From Plantactinospora sp. KBS50 (GTDB taxonomy: Bacteria > Actinomycetota > Actinomycetes > Mycobacteriales > Micromonosporaceae), in NCBI RefSeq assembly GCF_002285795.1, contig NZ_CP022961.1, forward strand, positions 3,972,001 to 4,036,000: a stretch of DNA of 64,000 nucleotides, given 5' to 3'. The translations under genes and the position numbers were made by a program. The notes under the pieces were generated by a model. The model did not search any database and was not told where the DNA came from. It worked only from the letters and a program-made list of their open reading frames with translations. Below, piece by piece: positions 51,112 through 60,147 of the stretch (position 1 is the stretch's first letter; the number at the start of each line of letters is the position of its first letter).

Positions 51112-53847
51112 TCAGCGCGACAGCGCGTCCCTGAGCCCGGCACGCGACGTCACCCCGAGTTTGGGAAAGATGCGGTAGAGGTGCGAGCCGACCGTGCGGT
51201 GCGACAGGTACAGGCGCTCGGCGATCTGCTTGTTGGACAGGCCGGCCGCGGCCAACTCGGCGATCTGGAGTTCCTGCGCGGTCAGCCCGCCCGGACCCGG
51301 CGCGTTCGGATCGGCGACCCGGTGGCCGGCGGCCCGCAGTTCGGCATCGACGCGCGCCAACCACGGCTGCGCGGCCATGGCCGCGAAGCCCGCGCGTGCC
51401 GCCGCCAGGTGCTGGCTGGCATCGGACACCGAGCCCGTACGCCGAAGCCGCTCGCCCAGCACCAGCCGCACGCGCGCCGCGTCGAACCGCCACCGCCGCG
51501 TCGCGGGATCCTCCAGCAACTCGATCACCCTGCTCGCGGCCGAGGCGTGCTCCCCGGCCACCAGCAGGTCGGCACCGGCCTGAAGCAGCGCCATCCGGGG
51601 CGACAGCTCAGCCACCCGCGCCGCCCGCATCGCCTCGGTGTGGGCGCGGGCCTGCGCCGTGCGGCCGGTCCGGGCGGCAGCCTCGACCAGGTCGAACATC
51701 ACCCACGTGCAGTGCGGGACGTGGGAGGCCAGGACCCCCGGCGGACTCATCGCGGCCGCGTGCCGGAACGCGAGGTCGAACCTCTGCTCGCCCAGTGCGG
51801 CCAGGGCGCGCGGGTGGTGGGCGAACAGGGCCGCCGCCGCGACCCCACGCGGCAGCGCCCAGTGGGTCATCTCGTCCGCCCACCGGTACGCCTCGTCGAA
51901 GCGTCCACGGCCGGCGGCGACGATGCCCAGGTGGTAGTGGAAGTACCAGCCGAAGAACGGGAAGCCGGACGTCTCGCAGATGCGCCGCCCCTCGCCGGCC
52001 AGTTCCTCGGCCTCGTCCCACCGGCCGATCAGGAAGTCGTCCAGGCACAGGTGCATCAGCGCGCCGAGATGCCGGCGGGGGGAGCCGCCCGCCCGGCCCT
52101 GCTCGACCAGCCGCCACGACGGTTCCCGGCTGCCGTCGAGCCGGTCCAGGTAGACCGTCGCGGTGCCGAGCCGCACGATGCGGCTGGGGTCGGTCTCGCC
52201 GGGAAGTCGCCCGATGAGCGCCTCCGCCTCGGCCCGGGCGGCGGCCCCCGTGCGTACGGGATCGGCAAACGTGCGGCTGGCCAGCGCGAGCAGGTCGGGC
52301 GGCGTCGGCCGCATGCGCTTCAGCGCGCGATGGAACGGCGTCCAGTGCTCCGGGCCGCCGCCGTACCAGCTCAGCAGCAGCAACGTCTGCATGGCCTCGA
52401 CGAGTGCGGGGTCCTCGGCACGGTAGCCGTGGTCACCCGTCTCGATCGCGCCGGTCAGCAGCCGATGCGCGGTGTTGACGTCGCCGTCGCCGTTGAGGAT
52501 CAGGAAGGCCGCGGCGCCGGCGGCGTGCAGCGACCCGGAGGCATCCGGCGTGGCCCGCCGCGCGTCGTCGAGCAGGATCCGGGCGTCGGCGGCGTTGCCG
52601 CCCGCCTCGGCACCGACGTACGCGGCCTCGGCGAGCCGGCGGGCCCGGTCGTGGCTCGTGACGCTCAGCTCGGCGGCGCGGGTGAGGGCGGCGGTGGCGG
52701 CGTATGCGTCACCGCGCCGCAGCACCCGGCGGGCCGCCTCCTCCAGCAGGGCCGCCACGGCCTCGTCCGGGCCGGTCGCGGCGGCCGACAGGTGCCAGGC
52801 GCGGCGCTCCGGATCGTCGTGGAGCGCCTCGGCCAGGGCGAGGTGAGCGCCCCGGCGTTCCTCGTGTGTGGACAGTTCAACCATCGCCGACCGGATCAGC
52901 GGATGCCGGAAAGCCAGCCGCCCGCTGGCGTCGTCTATGCGGACCAGCTGGGCGATCTCCGCGGGGCCGAGGTCCGCGAGCCCGGCCGACGCGCCGCGCA
53001 GGGTCCGCAGGTCGCCGGCGCCCTCGAAGGCGGCGAGCAGCAGGAGCCGCCGGGTCGCCCCGGGCAGGTCGGTGATCCGGGACGTGAACATCGTCTGGAG
53101 CCGGTCGCCCAGTGGCACCAGCCCGGATTCGGCCATCGGTCCGGGCACGGCGGCGAGCAGCGTCGGGGGCAGCTCCATCAGTGCGAGCGGATTGCCCTGC
53201 GCCAGCTCGAACAGCCGCCGGCGGATCCGGCCGGGCAGGTCGGGGAAGTGCACGCCGACCAGTCGCGCGGCCGCGTCGCCGTCGAGTGACCCGACCGTCA
53301 TCTCGGCCAGTCCCCGGCGGTCGAACAGGGTGCCGGTCCCGGTGCGCGCCGTCGCCAGCAGTCCGGTCCGGCAGCCGCCGAGCCGGCGTGCGACGAACCC
53401 GAGCACGACGGCGCTCGCCCGATCGATCCAGTGCAGGTCGTCGACCAGCACCACGACCGGCCGGTCCGCGCTGACCTCACGGATCAGCAGCAGCGTGGCG
53501 TTGCAGATCAGCAGCGCGTCCGGCGTCGCGCCGGCGTCGAATCCGAGGGCGACGCTCAGCGCCTCCCGTGGTCCTGTGGGCAACCGGTCCAGGTCGCCGC
53601 GCACAGGCAGCAGCAGCTGGTTGAGTGCCGAGTAGCTGACGTCCGCCTCGAACTCCGACCCGGAGGCGCGCAGCACCCGCAGGTCGGCCCGGGTCGCCCG
53701 CTCCGCGACGGCGTCGACCAGCGCCGACTTGCCGACGCCGGGATCGCCCCACAACAGCCGGGCCTCGCCGTTGCGCCGCGCGCTGTCGAGGAAATCCGCC
53801 AACCGGCTCAGCTCGGCGTGGCGGCCGAACAGCTCTGAGGTGGCCAA
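51112..53847 (-). CDS. LuxR family regulator with AAA-type ATPase domain (LAL type)
   Basis: 911 residues. Walker A ARLLWGDPGVGKSALVDAVA (about residue 35), Walker B PVVVLVDDLHWIDRAS, a long TPR-like helical middle region, and a C-terminal GerE/LuxR helix-turn-helix: GLTAQELQIAELAAAGLSNK, IAERLYLSHRTVGSHLYRIF. LAL proteins are large ATP-dependent activators, often pathway-specific. The start is a TTG at 53847 with GGAG six bases upstream; the frame is closed beyond it. It is divergent from the PmtA-like methyltransferase, 193 bases away, which is a candidate target. Confidence 0.9.
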   Translation of the reverse strand: MATSELFGRHAELSRLADFLDSARRNGEARLLWGDPGVGKSALVDAVAERATRADLRVLRASGSEFEADVSYSALNQLLLPVRGDLDRLPTGPREALSVALGFDAGATPDALLICNATLLLIREVSADRPVVVLVDDLHWIDRASAVVLGFVARRLGGCRTGLLATARTGTGTLFDRRGLAEMTVGSLDGDAAARLVGVHFPDLPGRIRRRLFELAQGNPLALMELPPTLLAAVPGPMAESGLVPLGDRLQTMFTSRITDLPGATRRLLLLAAFEGAGDLRTLRGASAGLADLGPAEIAQLVRIDDASGRLAFRHPLIRSAMVELSTHEERRGAHLALAEALHDDPERRAWHLSAAATGPDEAVAALLEEAARRVLRRGDAYAATAALTRAAELSVTSHDRARRLAEAAYVGAEAGGNAADARILLDDARRATPDASGSLHAAGAAAFLILNGDGDVNTAHRLLTGAIETGDHGYRAEDPALVEAMQTLLLLSWYGGGPEHWTPFHRALKRMRPTPPDLLALASRTFADPVRTGAAARAEAEALIGRLPGETDPSRIVRLGTATVYLDRLDGSREPSWRLVEQGRAGGSPRRHLGALMHLCLDDFLIGRWDEAEELAGEGRRICETSGFPFFGWYFHYHLGIVAAGRGRFDEAYRWADEMTHWALPRGVAAAALFAHHPRALAALGEQRFDLAFRHAAAMSPPGVLASHVPHCTWVMFDLVEAAARTGRTAQARAHTEAMRAARVAELSPRMALLQAGADLLVAGEHASAASRVIELLEDPATRRWRFDAARVRLVLGERLRRTGSVSDASQHLAAARAGFAAMAAQPWLARVDAELRAAGHRVADPNAPGPGGLTAQELQIAELAAAGLSNKQIAERLYLSHRTVGSHLYRIFPKLGVTSRAGLRDALSR

Positions 53848-54040
53848 CTGTGCTCCGATCGGAAACGGCTGCGTCGCAGGCTACCCACCGGGTCGGCCCG
53901 GGCGGCGCCGCGCGCGAGGATCGAGCAAGACATCGCCTCGATCGGGCAAGAGCCCTCCCCGCGCAGTCGGATGACAGATGTGCCACCCGTCCGGCCGCCC
54001 CGAGAGTTGGGCGGACACCACCGAACGAGGAGGTTCCGCG

Positions 54041-54745
54041 ATGACCGTCGCCGCCCGCCGTACCCGCACGCGTACCCGCAGCCGCACGGCGCGGCTCGCC
54101 GGAATTCCCGGTCCGGTCGAGGCCGGTACGTCCGTGACCGCCACCTTCCTGCGGGAGTTCGTGCGCAGCCCCTTCACGGTGGCCGCGGTGGCGCCCAGTG
54201 GCGAGTCGCTCGCCGAGGCCATCACCGCCCCGGTGCCGCTCACCGGATCGCCCACGGTGGTCGAACTCGGCGCCGGCACCGGCGCGTTCACGGCGGCCGT
54301 CCAGCGGCGGCTCGCCGGCCGCGGGCGACACCTGGCGGTCGAGATCAACCCGGTGTTCGCCGACCCGCTGGCCCGCCGGTTCCCCCGGGTCGAGGTGGCC
54401 GTCGCCGATGCCGCCCGGCTTCGTGAGACGACGAGGGAACGGGGTCTCGACCGGGCCGACGTCATCGTCAGCGGCCTGCCGTGGGCCGCGTTCGCCGCCG
54501 ACCGGCAGGACGAGCTGCTCGGCGCGGCCGGCGACGTGCTGGCGCCCGACGGCGTCTTCGCCACGTTCGCCTACACCGCCACCCTGTGGGCACCGCCGGC
54601 CGTACGGCTGCGACGCGCGCTGCGGTCCCGGTTCGAGGAGGTGGTGGCCGGCCGTACGGTCTGGGCTAATCTTCCGCCCGCGCTGGTGTACTACTGCCGG
54701 CGGCCGAGGGCGGCGTCCCGAACTGACGGCGGTACTCCCGGCTGA
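54041..54745 (+). CDS. PmtA-like SAM-dependent methyltransferase
   Basis: 234 residues from ATG 54041 (GAGGAGG eight bases upstream). The N-terminus is Arg/Thr-rich. FLREFVRSPFTVAAVAPSGE resembles phospholipid N-methyltransferases and rRNA adenine dimethylase relatives. Motif I is TVVELGAGTGAFTAAVQRRL, motif II HLAVEINPVFADPLARRF, and DVIVSGLPWAAF is the NPPY-like position (here SGLPW). The substrate could be a phospholipid headgroup or a small molecule. Its last 80 bases overlap the AraC gene end on the other strand. Confidence 0.82.
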   Translation: MTVAARRTRTRTRSRTARLAGIPGPVEAGTSVTATFLREFVRSPFTVAAVAPSGESLAEAITAPVPLTGSPTVVELGAGTGAFTAAVQRRLAGRGRHLAVEINPVFADPLARRFPRVEVAVADAARLRETTRERGLDRADVIVSGLPWAAFAADRQDELLGAAGDVLAPDGVFATFAYTATLWAPPAVRLRRALRSRFEEVVAGRTVWANLPPALVYYCRRPRAASRTDGGTPG

Positions 54746-55553
54746 ACTGCGACGGGCTCTCGTAGCCGACCCGCCGACCGATCCCGGCGACGTCGCCGGG
54801 GTCGGCGCGCAGGTGCAGCCGGGCGCGCTGGAGCCGGATCTGCTTCTGGAACCGGATCGGGCTGATCCCGGTGATCGCCTGGAAGTTGCGGTGGAACGCC
54901 GAGACGCTCATCCCGGCCTGCTGGGCGAGATCCTCAACCCGGAAGCGTTCGGCGTGGTGGTCCCGGATCCACCGGACGGCCCGGGCGACATGGCTCAGGC
55001 TGCCGTCCGGAAGGGCGACCTGGCGCAGCACGACACCCTGGTCTCCGGTGATCAGGCGCCACACGATCTCGCGCTTGATCAGTGGCGCCAGAGCCGTTAT
55101 GTCGTCCGGCCGGTCGAGCAGCCGCAGCAGGCGGGTGACCGCGTCGAGCAGTTCGGCCGGCGCCGCGCTGACCGCGATGCCGCAGGGCGGCGGGTCGGCC
55201 GGGGCGGCGGGACCGCCGCCCTCGCGCAGCAGCAACAACTCGGTGACCAGCACGGGATCGAGGTCGAGCCCGACGCCCAACCCCGGGCGGCCGGGGCTCG
55301 CCTCGGCGAACCAGCTCGTCACCGGCAGCTCGACGGAGGCCACCAGGTAGTGCCCGGCACCGTACTCGTAGACACGATCACCGATGGAGCACCGCTTGAC
55401 ACCCTGTGCGACGAGAGCGAAAACCCGGCCGTACGTCGTGGGGGCCGGCGGGACGGGCCGGTCGGCCCGGAAGATCGACACACCGTCGACGGCGGTCCGC
55501 AGGTCCGGGCGCGCATGGCGGGCCAGGAGCCGGCGGATCTCGTCGAGGGCCAT
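54666..55553 (-). CDS. AraC family regulator (AraC_N/CupinPlus type)
   Basis: 295 residues from ATG 55553. The N-terminal cupin-like effector domain includes RVFALVAQGVKRCSIGDRVY, YGAGHYLVASVELPVTSWF. The C-terminal DNA-binding pair of helix-turn-helices reads FRVEDLAQQAGMSVSAFHRN, FQAITGISPIRFQKQIRLQR, then VGYESPSQFSREYRRQFGTP. This form is common next to oxidoreductases it activates. It is a close paralogue of the next gene, in tandem, and its end overlaps the methyltransferase gene tail-to-tail. Confidence 0.92.
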   Translation of the reverse strand: MALDEIRRLLARHARPDLRTAVDGVSIFRADRPVPPAPTTYGRVFALVAQGVKRCSIGDRVYEYGAGHYLVASVELPVTSWFAEASPGRPGLGVGLDLDPVLVTELLLLREGGGPAAPADPPPCGIAVSAAPAELLDAVTRLLRLLDRPDDITALAPLIKREIVWRLITGDQGVVLRQVALPDGSLSHVARAVRWIRDHHAERFRVEDLAQQAGMSVSAFHRNFQAITGISPIRFQKQIRLQRARLHLRADPGDVAGIGRRVGYESPSQFSREYRRQFGTPPSAAGSSTPARAED

Positions 55554-55597
55554 GGGCGCGATTGAACCACTCCGCGTGCGCGCGGGCTCTCAGCGGG

Positions 55598-55626
55598 TGT
55601 CTGACAAGGCTCGCCCCCGTCAGACA
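55598..55626. terminator. Hairpin between the tandem AraC genes
   Basis: TGTCTGAC (55598-55605) pairs perfectly with GTCAGACA (55619-55626) around a 13-base loop. It lies just after the stop of the upstream AraC gene (at 55633) and before the next start, on the minus strand. Confidence 0.55.
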
Positions 55627-55632
55627 ACCCTT

Positions 55633-56537
55633 TCAGGGCAGGGCGGGTGTGGCCGGCGGCGGCGCTCCGCGCAGCCGGGCGGCGTCCTCGCTCGGCGCCG
55701 CGCCGAACTGGCGGCGGTACTCGCGACTGAACTGGGACGGGCTGTCGTAGCCGACCCGGCGGCCGACCCCGGTGACGTCGCCCGGGTGGGTGGTCAGCAG
55801 GAGTCGGGCCTCCTGGAGCCGGATCTGCTTCTGGAACTGGATGGGGCTCATCGCGGTGACCGCCTGGAAGTTGCGGTAGAAGGCGGAGGCGCTCATCCCG
55901 GCCAGCGCCGCCACCTCCTCCACCCGGAAGGACTGCGCGTAGTGGCCGCGGATCCAGTGGACGGCCCGCGCCACGTGGCTGAGGCTGCTGTCGGCGAGAC
56001 CGAGTTGGCGGACGATCGCGCCCTGCTCCCCGGTGATGAGCCGCCAGAGGATCTCCCGGATGACGAGCGGCGCGAGGACCGCGCGGTCGCGCGGCCGGTC
56101 GAGCAGGCGCAGCAGCCGGAGTACGGCGTCGAGCAGCTCGTCGGGGCGTCGGTGACGCCGATCGCCGGGGGCGGCCCGCCGCCGGCGACCGGGATGTCGC
56201 CGGGGGCGGCCGTCAGCAGCAGTTCGGCGATCGTGGCCGGCCGCAGCACCAGCCCGAACCCGAGCGCCGGCCGCTGCGGACTCGCCCCGACGAAGTGGCC
56301 GGTCACCGGCAGGTCGACCGAGGCGACGAGGTACTGCCCGGCGCCGTACCGGTAGACCCGGTCGCCCAGTGCGAGGTGTTTCGCGCCCTGCGCGATGAGC
56401 GCCAGCACGGTGCCGGTCATCGACGGCTCCTGTGGGGTCGACCGCTCGACCTTCGAGACCAGCACCCCGTCGATGGCGGTGCCGGCGTCCGGTCGGGCAT
56501 GCCGCGAGATCAGCGCGCGAAGCTCGTCGAGGGCCAT
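55633..56537 (-). CDS. AraC family regulator, paralogue, apparent frameshift
   Basis: Restored length 301 residues from ATG 56537. N-terminal effector part: TVLALIAQGAKHLALGDRVY, YGAGQYLVASVDLPVTGHF. The frame breaks at GVTDAP, where CCCCG is followed by ACGAG instead of GACGAG (56141-56146). The other frame then reads DELLDAVLRLLRLLDRPRD and continues through two helix-turn-helices (VEEVAALAGMSASAFYRNFQ, VGYDSPSQFSREYRRQFGAA). One added base restores full similarity to the neighbouring AraC paralogue. It is divergent from the SDR operon and probably activates it. Confidence 0.88.
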
Positions 56538-56598
56538 GGCACGATTGAAGCACGCTCCCCCAATCCTCGCTAGCTCGGGAGGATCGTGCAAGTGCTCA

Positions 56599-56637
56599 AG
56601 AGCATCGTTCTACCGTTCGCACTGCCCGCGATGCTCT
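56599..56637. promoter_or_regulatory. Inverted repeat between the AraC gene and the SDR operon
   Basis: AGAGCATCG (56599-56607) and CGATGCTCT (56629-56637) are perfect 9-bp arms with centres 30 bp apart, about three helical turns. They lie between the divergent starts at 56537 and 56701 and are a good candidate operator for the AraC protein or another dimeric regulator. Confidence 0.5.
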
Positions 56638-56700
56638 GATTGATGTGACACAAACAGGGAGCGCACAGGGCGCTTCCATGATTGGGCAGGTGAAGAAGAC

Positions 56701-57459
56701 ATGCGGATCGCCATCGTCACCGGCGGCAGCTCCGGCATCGGGCGCAGCGCCGCGATCCAGATCGCCCGGCGCGGCTCGGGGGTGATCCTCACCTACGGCA
56801 GCAACCGGGCCGGAGCGGAGGAGACCGTCGCGACCATCGAGCGGGACGGCGGCACGGCCGCAGCGCTCCCGCTGGACGTGGGCCGGAGCGGGACGTTTCC
56901 CGCCTTCCGCGAGGCGGTGCTCGGCACGCTGCGCGACAGGTGGCGGCGGGAGAGCTTCGACCTGCTGGTCAACAACGCCGGCTTCGGCCAGTCGGCGATG
57001 TTCGAGGAGACCACCGAGGAACTGTTCGACCGGTTCGCCCGGGTGCTGCTCAAGGGTCCGTACTTCCTGACCCAGACGCTGCTGCCGCTGCTGGCCGACG
57101 GCGGCGCGATCGTCAACGTGACGAGCAACTCCGCGCTGAACTCCGGTATGGAACCGGGCTACTCCGCGTACGCCAGCATGAAGGGCGGACTCGCGGTGCT
57201 GACCCGCTACCTGGCCAAGGAGCTCAGCGGCCGTGGCATCCGGGTCAACGCCGTGGCGCCCGGCTCCACCCGTACCCGCATCGCCGGCGACGCGTTCACC
57301 CGCCACCCCGAGGTGATCCCGGGGCTCGCCGCGCGGACCGCCCTCGGTCGGCTCGGCGAACCCGACGACATCGGCCTGGTCATCGCCGCCCTGCACGGCG
57401 ACGAGGGTCGCTGGATCACCGCGCAGGAGATCGAGGTCTCCGGCGGCTACAACCTCTGA
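56701..57459 (+). CDS. Short-chain dehydrogenase/reductase
   Basis: 252 residues from ATG 56701. Classical SDR: IAIVTGGSSGIGRSAAIQIA (cofactor loop), LLVNNAGFGQS, Ser in VNVTSNSALNSGM, and the YSAYASMKGGLAVLTRYLAK active-site block (Tyr and Lys three residues apart are YASMK). RVNAVAPGSTRTRIAG and the C-terminal EIEVSGGYNL follow. The cofactor is probably NADPH given the basic residue after the first strand. First gene of an SDR, monooxygenase and hydrolase operon under likely AraC control. Confidence 0.92.
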   Translation: MRIAIVTGGSSGIGRSAAIQIARRGSGVILTYGSNRAGAEETVATIERDGGTAAALPLDVGRSGTFPAFREAVLGTLRDRWRRESFDLLVNNAGFGQSAMFEETTEELFDRFARVLLKGPYFLTQTLLPLLADGGAIVNVTSNSALNSGMEPGYSAYASMKGGLAVLTRYLAKELSGRGIRVNAVAPGSTRTRIAGDAFTRHPEVIPGLAARTALGRLGEPDDIGLVIAALHGDEGRWITAQEIEVSGGYNL

Positions 57460-57501
57460 CACCCCACCACCGCTGACACCACCACCCCGAGGAGAACGAT
57501 C

Positions 57502-57822
57502 ATGAGCGAGACGTACGGATTCCAGGCCACCATGACCGCCCGGCCCGGCAGGGGCGACGAACTTGTCGAACTGCTGCTCAGCGGGCCGGTCTCCGGCCCG
57601 GCGGCGCACCCGGACTGCGTCGTGTTCCTGGTCAGCCGGTCGGCGACCAACCCCGACGTCGTACACCTCGTCGAGGGCTGGACCAGCCGGGAGGCGCACG
57701 ACGCGGTCTTCGCGAGCGCCGCGGCCGAGGCGTACACCGCGCGGTTCGCGGCCCTGGTCGAGGGCGAGACCGCCTACGCCGACCTGATGCCGGTCGGCGG
57801 CCGGGCCGTCTTCCCCCGGTGA
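57502..57822 (+). CDS. Antibiotic biosynthesis monooxygenase (ABM) domain protein
   Basis: 106 residues from ATG 57502 (GAGGAG upstream). Ferredoxin-like ABM fold with GFQATMTARPGRGDELVELL, CVVFLVSRSATNPDVVHLVE and GWTSREAHDAVF. Members are cofactor-free quinol or anthrone oxygenases, or small-molecule stress proteins. The gene begins 42 bases after the SDR stop and precedes the hydrolase, so the three likely handle one substrate, perhaps a quinone or ester (inference). Confidence 0.88.
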   Translation: MSETYGFQATMTARPGRGDELVELLLSGPVSGPAAHPDCVVFLVSRSATNPDVVHLVEGWTSREAHDAVFASAAAEAYTARFAALVEGETAYADLMPVGGRAVFPR

Positions 57823-57868
57823 CCGGCTCCCACCCCGCCCCGCCATCCCCGCCCCGAAAGGCGCTCCG

Positions 57869-58945
57869 ATGACCCTGCCCCGACCCGAGATCGACCCCGA
57901 GCTGCGGACGCTGCTCGCCGGCATGCCGCTGATGTCCCGGCTGGACCCCGAGATCCTGGCGCAGCTACGCCAGCTGCCGTCGACACCGCCCGAGACGTTC
58001 CCCGACGCGCCGCCGGTCGACCGGCGGGAGGTGACCGCCGTCGGTCCGGACGGTGTCCGGATCCCGCTGACGGTCCTGCACCCCGCCGGGACGCACCAGC
58101 CCACCGGGACGCACCAGCCCGCCGGGACGCACCGGCCCGGCGCGGCGCCCTGCGTCTACTGGATCCACGGCGGCGGGATGGTCATGGGCGACCGCTTCTC
58201 GAACATCGACATCCCGCTGGAGTGGCTCGGCCGGTTCGGCGCCGTCGTGGTGACCGTGGACTACCGGCTGGCCCCGGAGGCCACCGGCAGCACCCTGGTC
58301 GAGGACTGCTACCACGGCCTGACCTGGACGCGCGAGCACGCCGGCGAGCTGGGCATCGACCCGGACCGCATCGTCGTCGCGGGTGCCAGCGCCGGCGGCG
58401 GGCTCGCCGCCGGCGTCACCCTGCTGGCCCGCGACCGCGGTGGCCCGGGGATCGCCGGCCAGCTGCTGATCTGCCCGATGCTCGACCACCGCAACAGCAG
58501 CCTGTCCAGCCGGCAGTTCTCCGCCGGGCCGGGGGTCTGGACCCGCGAGATGAACGAGTACGGCTGGCGGGCGGTCCTCGGCGACCGCGCCGGGACCGGG
58601 GTACCCGGGTACGTCTCCCCCGCCGTCGCCGACGACCTGTCCGGGCTGCCCGCCACCTACCTGGACGCCGGCACCGCCGAGGTGTTCCGGGACGAGGTGA
58701 TCGGGTACGCGGGGCGGATCTGGGCGGCCGGCGGCCAGGCGGAACTGCACGTCTGGGCGGGCGGGTTCCACGGCTTCGACGCGCTGTACCCGCGGGCGCG
58801 GGTCTCGGTACAGGCCCGCCGCGCCCGTGCCGACTGGCTCGCCCGGCACCTGGCACCGCCCGCCGGTGCGCAGGTCCCCGGTCCGGCGCGGGCCGGCCGG
58901 GGACCGGACGCGGCGCCCGGATCAGCGGGCCAGCAGGCTCGCTGA
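57869..58945 (+). CDS. Alpha/beta hydrolase, hormone-sensitive-lipase type
   Basis: 358 residues from ATG 57869. Oxyanion-hole motif YWIHGGGMVMGDRFSN, DYRLAPEA, nucleophile elbow VAGASAGGGLAAGVTLLARD, Asp in LPATYLDAGTAEVFRDE, and His in GGFHGFDALYP, all in the order of the HSL carboxylesterase family. A repeat of GTHQP units before the oxyanion motif comes from an 18-bp tandem repeat (58085-58138). Its last 24 bases overlap the end of the M24 gene on the other strand. Third gene of the SDR operon. Confidence 0.92.
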   Translation: MTLPRPEIDPELRTLLAGMPLMSRLDPEILAQLRQLPSTPPETFPDAPPVDRREVTAVGPDGVRIPLTVLHPAGTHQPTGTHQPAGTHRPGAAPCVYWIHGGGMVMGDRFSNIDIPLEWLGRFGAVVVTVDYRLAPEATGSTLVEDCYHGLTWTREHAGELGIDPDRIVVAGASAGGGLAAGVTLLARDRGGPGIAGQLLICPMLDHRNSSLSSRQFSAGPGVWTREMNEYGWRAVLGDRAGTGVPGYVSPAVADDLSGLPATYLDAGTAEVFRDEVIGYAGRIWAAGGQAELHVWAGGFHGFDALYPRARVSVQARRARADWLARHLAPPAGAQVPGPARAGRGPDAAPGSAGQQAR

Positions 58946-60133
58946 GTACGGGTAACGGGTCAGCACGTCGGGGCCGTCCTCGGTGACCACGACGACGTCC
59001 TCCAGCCGGACCCCGCCGCCGCCCGGCACGTCGGGGACGATGATCGTCGGGACGACGGCCAGCACCATCCCGGGCTCCAGCCGCAGGTCCGGGGTGGGCT
59101 TCCCGGGCGGGGCGATGAACGGCGGCTCGGCGTACCCGACGCCGATGCCGTGGGCGATGATCATCTCCTGCATGCGCCCGACGAACGGCGAATCCCCGTA
59201 GTGCTTGAGCGAGGCGGCCTGCACGTCGGTGGCGAGCGCCCCCGGCTGGAGCGACTCGATGGTGGCCATGTGGATGTCGTACACGGTGCGGTAGATGGCC
59301 CGCTGGGTGTCGTTGTCGGGCTCGCCGCACGGGAAGGTGCGGGTCGCCTCGCTGAAGATGCCGTTGAAGCAGGCGCCGATGTCGATGAAGACCAGATCGC
59401 CGCGGCGGATCATGCGGTCACCGGCGAAGCGCTGCATCGGCGCCGTGTTGGGGCCGGAGCACACGATGAGGTTGCACTGCGGCACCTCGGCGTTGTGCGT
59501 GTAGAAGACCTTCATCACCTCGGCGAGCACGTCGCACTCGCGTACCCCCGGCTGCACGGCGGCCTCGGCCGCGGCCATGGCCAGGTCGACGACGGAGGAC
59601 GCGTCCTCCAGGAGCGCGACCTCCGTCGGCGCCTTGACCAGCCGCGATCCGTTGAGGGCCGCGTTCGCGTCGACGACGGTGTAGCCGTCCAGCAGTTCCT
59701 CCAGCCGGCGCAGCACGGTGACGGTGGCGATGTCGACCCCGACCCGGCCGCCGTGGCAGCCGAGTTCGGCGAGCGCGTCGGCGATCGGCCGCAGCGCCGA
59801 GACCGGCGCCGTCTCGCTGACCACGCCGGTCGGGAACGCGCGGATGCGGTCCGGGTCCACCCAGGTCATCGTGGCGCGGCGGTGCGGCGTGTCGTCCTGG
59901 TGGACGAAGACCACCACGTCGTCGCTGCCCCGGGTGCTGATGACGGCCTGCCGGACCATGAAGTTGGGAGCCCACAGCGGACGGAGACCGGCGATGTAGC
60001 GGCAGTTGGCGTACTCGAACGCGACCACCGCGTCGAGGTCGGCCCGGGCCATCGCCTCCTGCACCCGTTGGTGCCGGAATCGGCGCAGGTCGGCGTAGTC
60101 GATGCCGTCCCGCCAGTCCACGTCGTAGCGCAT
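58922..60133 (-). CDS. M24 family protein, creatinase/prolidase-like with altered metal site
   Basis: 403 residues from ATG 60133. Creatinase N-domain (VQEAMARADLDAVVAFEYAN, CRYIAGLRPLWAPNF) and pita-bread C-domain: LVFIDIGACFNGIFSEATRT, IIAHGIGVGYAEPP, LEPGMVLAVVPTIIVPD, VRLEDVVVVTEDG. Metallo-aminopeptidases use Asp, Asp, His, Glu and Glu. Here the second Asp is Glu and the first Glu position reads Val, so a two-metal centre is unlikely. This resembles creatinase and related C-N hydrolases that work without metal. Last gene of the catabolic operon. Confidence 0.82.
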   Translation of the reverse strand: MRYDVDWRDGIDYADLRRFRHQRVQEAMARADLDAVVAFEYANCRYIAGLRPLWAPNFMVRQAVISTRGSDDVVVFVHQDDTPHRRATMTWVDPDRIRAFPTGVVSETAPVSALRPIADALAELGCHGGRVGVDIATVTVLRRLEELLDGYTVVDANAALNGSRLVKAPTEVALLEDASSVVDLAMAAAEAAVQPGVRECDVLAEVMKVFYTHNAEVPQCNLIVCSGPNTAPMQRFAGDRMIRRGDLVFIDIGACFNGIFSEATRTFPCGEPDNDTQRAIYRTVYDIHMATIESLQPGALATDVQAASLKHYGDSPFVGRMQEMIIAHGIGVGYAEPPFIAPPGKPTPDLRLEPGMVLAVVPTIIVPDVPGGGGVRLEDVVVVTEDGPDVLTRYPYSASLLAR

Positions 60134-60147
60134 GGGAGCCCTCTTTT

